A stretch of DNA of 64,000 nt, taken from assembly GCF_900100375.1 (NCBI RefSeq), contig NZ_FNEZ01000004.1, positions 186,001-250,000 of the forward strand. The letters run 5' to 3'. Both the position numbers and the translations under genes were made by a program. The DNA comes from Flavobacterium noncentrifugens (GTDB lineage Bacteria > Bacteroidota > Bacteroidia > Flavobacteriales > Flavobacteriaceae). The stretch's first letter is position 1, and each line of letters starts with the position of its first letter. The notes under the pieces are model-generated. The model did no database searches. It was not told where the DNA came from and was given only the letters and a program-made list of their open reading frames with translations. Shown in pieces: positions 62,101-64,000 of this stretch.

Positions 62101-63703
62101 AAATCGCCGTCGAATCTTTCACGAAATGCAGTTTGTTCAAATTCGCATAATCTATTTTCGTATGAAAATCATACAGATATTTCTTCTTGCTAAAATTGAC
62201 CGATCCGGCGAAATCCATAAACAAATTCGGATCGTTTATAAAGACTTTTCCGCTGAAAAACGGCTTTTTAAAACTTCCGTCGACAATGATTTTCGTATAC
62301 GTGTAGTTGTTGTAATTGAGCTTGAAAATGTCTCCCGAAAACTTCGTATCAAGGTATTTTTCAGTAAATCCTTTTCCGTCAACGTCAACGTTCATGCTCA
62401 CTTTCCGAATGTCTTTTCGGTCAAGAAAACTTCCGATGTCGAAATCTTCAAGAATGATATTTCCAACGTAAGTCGCGTTGTCAATGTTGTCAATATCGGT
62501 CATTACCAGATTTGATTTTACATTTCCGAGGACGGTTTTCATGTAAAAATCGGTGTCGATCGTTTTGGCTGTGATTTCTGCGCGTCCGCTGAGTAAGAAT
62601 TGGCCGAGTTTTTCGAGTGAAGAAGGCAGTTTTTCTCCGAGTACATTTGGCAAAAGCCCAACCAGATTTTTGTAAGTTGACGATACTTTTGAAAAATTTC
62701 CGTTCATGTAAAAGAATTGGTTTTCTTTTCCGAAAAGGTTTTTGAAGTTTACATTTCCAATGATCTGCGAATTGTAATTATCAATCAATCGAAGGTTTGT
62801 CGCCGTCAAATCATTTAAAGTGCCTTTGATCGTCGCGTGTAAATTGAACTTTTTGTCCTTACCCAATTCTTTATAAAAATACCGGATGTCGTTTGTCGCA
62901 AGTGTCGCCGAATCGACTTTGATGTCAAATTTCACTTTATTGTTGAAATCAGAAAAGTCCTTGCGGTCGTAATTCAGGATCACTTTTCCTTTCATAAACG
63001 ACTCTTTGGTTTTCAGGTCGAGGTTTTCGAGTTTAATATTCGTTTTCGTATACGTAAAATCCGAAGCGAGGTTTTCGACGAATAATCCGCGGTAATCAAG
63101 CATCGACATTTTGACGATTTTCATCGTAACTTCCGGGCCGTGGATCTTGAAGTTTTTAATTTCGGATTCGATCTTCTTAAAATCGACATCTTTAGGATTG
63201 GCGCGGTTTTCATCGATAAGCAGGAAGCGCCCATTTGTGAAATAAGCATTTTCAGCAGTCATCAAAAACTTCTTTGTTGAAGGTTTTCCAGAACTGAATG
63301 CCGCAATAAACCGATCCAGATTTGTTCCTGCTTCGCCTTTATATTGCTTCAGGTTGAATACCAATCCGTCGAGCCTGATAACGCCAAAATGCAGGTCGCC
63401 ATCGGTCATTTGCTTGAAATCGAGAATGTTGGTTTTAATGCGGTCTGCGTAGATCAGCGTGTCTTTGTGGTGGTCGCGGATCAGTACTTTTTTGAGTTTC
63501 ACACCTCCAAAAACAGTGATCGCAACCTGGTCTACCCGAATGTTTGTTTTATAATCTTTGTTGATGCGATTGGTAAGATAAACGGCGATTTGCGTTTGTA
63601 CGACAGGTAAAGAAAGCGTAATTGCAAGCAGCAGTAAAAGCAGGATCAGTCCGATAATGGAGCGAAATACTATTTTTCTAAACTTTTTGATACCTGTAGC
63701 TTT
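59198..63703 (-). CDS. tamB: TamB-domain outer-membrane assembly protein, 5' end apparently frameshifted
   Basis: The frame is open from 63703 (after TAA at 63706-63704) to 59198, giving about 1500 residues. The first 60 codons encode a basic start (IKKFRKIVFRS) and a membrane anchor (IIGLILLLLLLAITLSLPVV), exactly as TamB proteins begin, and a TamB C-terminal domain ends the chain (about 1000-1400). The frame has no ATG, GTG or TTG before GTG 63502, which lies past the anchor. An ATG at 63726 in the next frame would join this frame if one more A were present in TTTTAAAAAG. Either a one-base loss in the homopolymer or recoding is likely. TamB with TamA-type barrels helps insert outer-membrane proteins or move lipids. 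Confidence 0.85.
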   Translation of the reverse strand, partial: KATGIKKFRKIVFRSIIGLILLLLLLAITLSLPVVQTQIAVYLTNRINKDYKTNIRVDQVAITVFGGVKLKKVLIRDHHKDTLIYADRIKTNILDFKQMTDGDLHFGVIRLDGLVFNLKQYKGEAGTNLDRFIAAFSSGKPSTKKFLMTAENAYFTNGRFLLIDENRANPKDVDFKKIESEIKNFKIHGPEVTMKIVKMSMLDYRGLFVENLASDFTYTKTNIKLENLDLKTKESFMKGKVILNYDRKDFSDFNNKVKFDIKVDSATLATNDIRYFYKELGKDKKFNLHATIKGTLNDLTATNLRLIDNYNSQIIGNVNFKNLFGKENQFFYMNGNFSKVSSTYKNLVGLLPNVLGEKLPSSLEKLGQFLLSGRAEITAKTIDTDFYMKTVLGNVKSNLVMTDIDNIDNATYVGNIILEDFDIGSFLDRKDIRKVSMNVDVDGKGFTEKYLDTKFSGDIFKLNYNNYTYTKIIVDGSFKKPFFSGKVFINDPNLFMDFAGSVNFSKKKYLYDFHTKIDYANLNKLHFVKDSTAIFKGDVVMKISGNSLDNLQGSVFINQTSYQNNKDTYLFDDFTITSSFDEDRVRKITVDSPDIINGKIVGKYQFGQLRKMVENSIGSLYANYNPNIIKKGQFLKFNFTIYNKVIDVFYPEINIGENTNFRGSINSDNNDFKFNFSSPKISAFDNSFDNIQIEIDNKNPLFNTYIAMDSIKTKQYKISDFNVINVTRNDTLFVRSEFKGGDQAQDYFNLNLYHTITKDKQSVVGLQKSEMKFKDYLWYLNENDSDDNKVVFDKALKNFSIDNIVMSHEQQKIELGGILKGKNYKDLKLNFTDVDLEKVLPTLSKFTIAGNLNGVVNFKENNAVYQPTASINIDSLYVNSIALGKMNLNIEGDDSLQKFYLNSSIENENVESFSANGDISIINKKTNLDLDLNFDDFNLGVLGSLGAGVLSNVRGFASGRSNIAGDVENLEINGRLFMKGAGMGIPYLNVDYGIEDGAIVDVTKDKFLFRNVMIKDTKYQTIGRLNGNIGHKNFGNWKLDLNIDSERLLALDTQDSEDAAYFGTAFINGSASVSGPTNGLFIKVNAKSEKGTAVKIPINNAEATGDNNYIHFVTANEKFNLKKGIVDNTRNYNGLELEFDFDITPDAEVEVILDRNSGHGMKGKGYGSLLFKINTLGKFNMWGDFQAYEGTYNFRYGGLINKKFDVKKGGSITWEGDPMRAVLNIEAVYKTTANPAVLLDNSSLNKKVPVEVVIGLKGNLTNPEPDFDINFPTVSSVLKSEIQTKLDDKDIRQKQALILLSTGGFLSVEGVNQTTLTNNLYEKFSDIFGDIFKDDDGKIVVGVDLVAADRTPGTESDGRFGVTVSSKVSERITINGKLGVPVGGINESAVVGDVEVQYRVNEDGTMNLRVFNRENDINYIGEGIGYTQGIGISYEVDFDTFTELINRVFKKKIEVEKKSDIEVPDSQLAPEYINFQPEKKAETPKKPATVKPNSEAVPNDD

Positions 63704-63744
63704 TTAAAATTTGGGGTGCCTTGCATTTTAGCTTGAAACGGCAA

Positions 63745-63772
63745 TACCTTTGGCAAAAAATCTCTAATTTTG
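63745..63772 (+). promoter_or_regulatory. Two -7 boxes before tsaD
   Basis: TACCTTTG (63745-63752) and TAATTTTG (63765-63772) both match TAnnTTTG. Either could serve the tsaD start at 63810 or 63843. Confidence 0.5.
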
Positions 63773-63809
63773 TAACCGCTGTAAAAGTAACGCTTTTTTT
63801 AACAGCTCA

Positions 63810-64000
63810 ATGTCAAATATAATCCAAAATCTGCGCATTTTTATGCAAAAAAAACCTGTTTTTATACTTGCGATAGAAAGTTCGTGCGATGATACTGCCG
63901 CGGCAGTTTTAGAGAACGACAAAGTGAGGTCGAATGTTGTGGCGAATCAGCTGATTCATCAGGAATTTGGCGGCGTTGTGCCTGAGCTTGCGTCGCGCGC
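63810..64000 (+). CDS. tsaD: tRNA threonylcarbamoyladenosine transferase, C-terminus outside window
   Basis: Only the first ~63 residues are present. They include [20 protein letters not shown] and [10 protein letters not shown], diagnostic for TsaD (Gcp/Kae1), which installs t6A37 on tRNAs that read ANN codons. The start may be ATG 63810 or the in-frame ATG 63843; the second gives the usual short N-terminus. It is divergent from tamB, an arrangement common in flavobacteria. Confidence 0.95.
   Translation, partial: MSNIIQNLRIFMQKKPVFILAIESSCDDTAAAVLENDKVRSNVVANQLIHQEFGGVVPELASR

Noticed and set aside
61421..62515. A 364-residue open frame on the plus strand inside tamB
   Set aside because: It is antisense to a well-conserved reading frame and its product is basic and low in known motifs, so it is a shadow frame.

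Overview
The window looks like chromosomal DNA of a Flavobacterium-type bacterium (Bacteroidota, Flavobacteriia). The evidence is: two secreted proteins ending in type IX secretion sorting tails, bshA (bacillithiol), LptD- and TamB-type envelope genes in a flavobacterial arrangement, moderate AT-richness, several TAnnTTTG promoter -7 boxes, and dispersed intergenic repeats. No rRNA, tRNA, CRISPR array, phage or intact insertion sequence was recognised.

Region 1 (1-10005, all minus strand) handles short-chain acids and transport. A small membrane subunit, a symporter-sensor kinase, a lone receiver domain and two acyl-CoA synthetases (propionyl type, then acetyl type) form one unit that resembles the CrbS/CrbR acetate-response system. 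Upstream of it are an MHS-type MFS transporter with a small membrane partner, an outer-membrane porin-like barrel, and a zinc-finger/HTH protein related to IS1 InsA.

Region 2 (10242-22813, plus strand) is the most interesting part: a compact aromatic-acid catabolic cluster. It holds a flavin reductase, a fused flavin monooxygenase/old-yellow-enzyme of the salicylyl-CoA or 2-aminobenzoyl-CoA hydroxylase type, a 2-aminobenzoate-CoA ligase-like enzyme, a membrane-tethered GltB-like FMN/Fe-S protein, a hotdog thioesterase, a nitrilase-superfamily hydrolase, an APC permease, a gentisate 1,2-dioxygenase-like bicupin, an FAH-family hydrolase and a maleate isomerase. Together they predict: aromatic acid to CoA thioester, 5-hydroxylation, thioester hydrolysis, ring cleavage, pyruvate release, then maleate to fumarate. 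If the substrate is anthranilate, ring cleavage would leave a carboxamide, which would give the nitrilase-family enzyme a job as amidase and would release ammonium.

Region 3 (23016-40656) is mixed: a Jumonji-like cupin, a run of small acidic or hydrophilic ORFs with one 38-residue membrane peptide, a fused 2-oxoacid dehydrogenase E1, a 2-oxoglutarate oxygenase, a SUI1-like factor, a nucleoside phosphorylase, a cytoplasmic solute-binding-fold protein, a membrane transglutaminase-like protein, ung, a MutS2-like ATPase without the Smr domain, a DCC-family protein, two type IX secreted proteins, a dicarboxylate symporter, aroC and an LpxH-like phosphoesterase.

Region 4 (40650-54948) is mostly minus strand and concerns envelope and electron transfer: a PrcB-like lipoprotein, bshA, a lipoprotein, a GH3/beta-lactamase fusion, two small proteins, a split membrane Fe-S oxidoreductase, a HAD-like protein, an MCE (MlaD) protein and an N-acetylmuramoyl-L-alanine amidase, with lptD divergent. 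Region 5 (54998-64000) holds ridA, mgsA, an N-acetylglucosamine kinase-like gene, gapA, pfkA, a tamB gene whose 5' end appears frameshifted in this sequence, and the start of tsaD.

Repeats are a notable second theme: five copies of a REP-like element, four tandem hairpin units between ridA and mgsA, a five-copy 21-bp tandem repeat ahead of the maleate isomerase gene, and several short word-repeat intergenic stretches.
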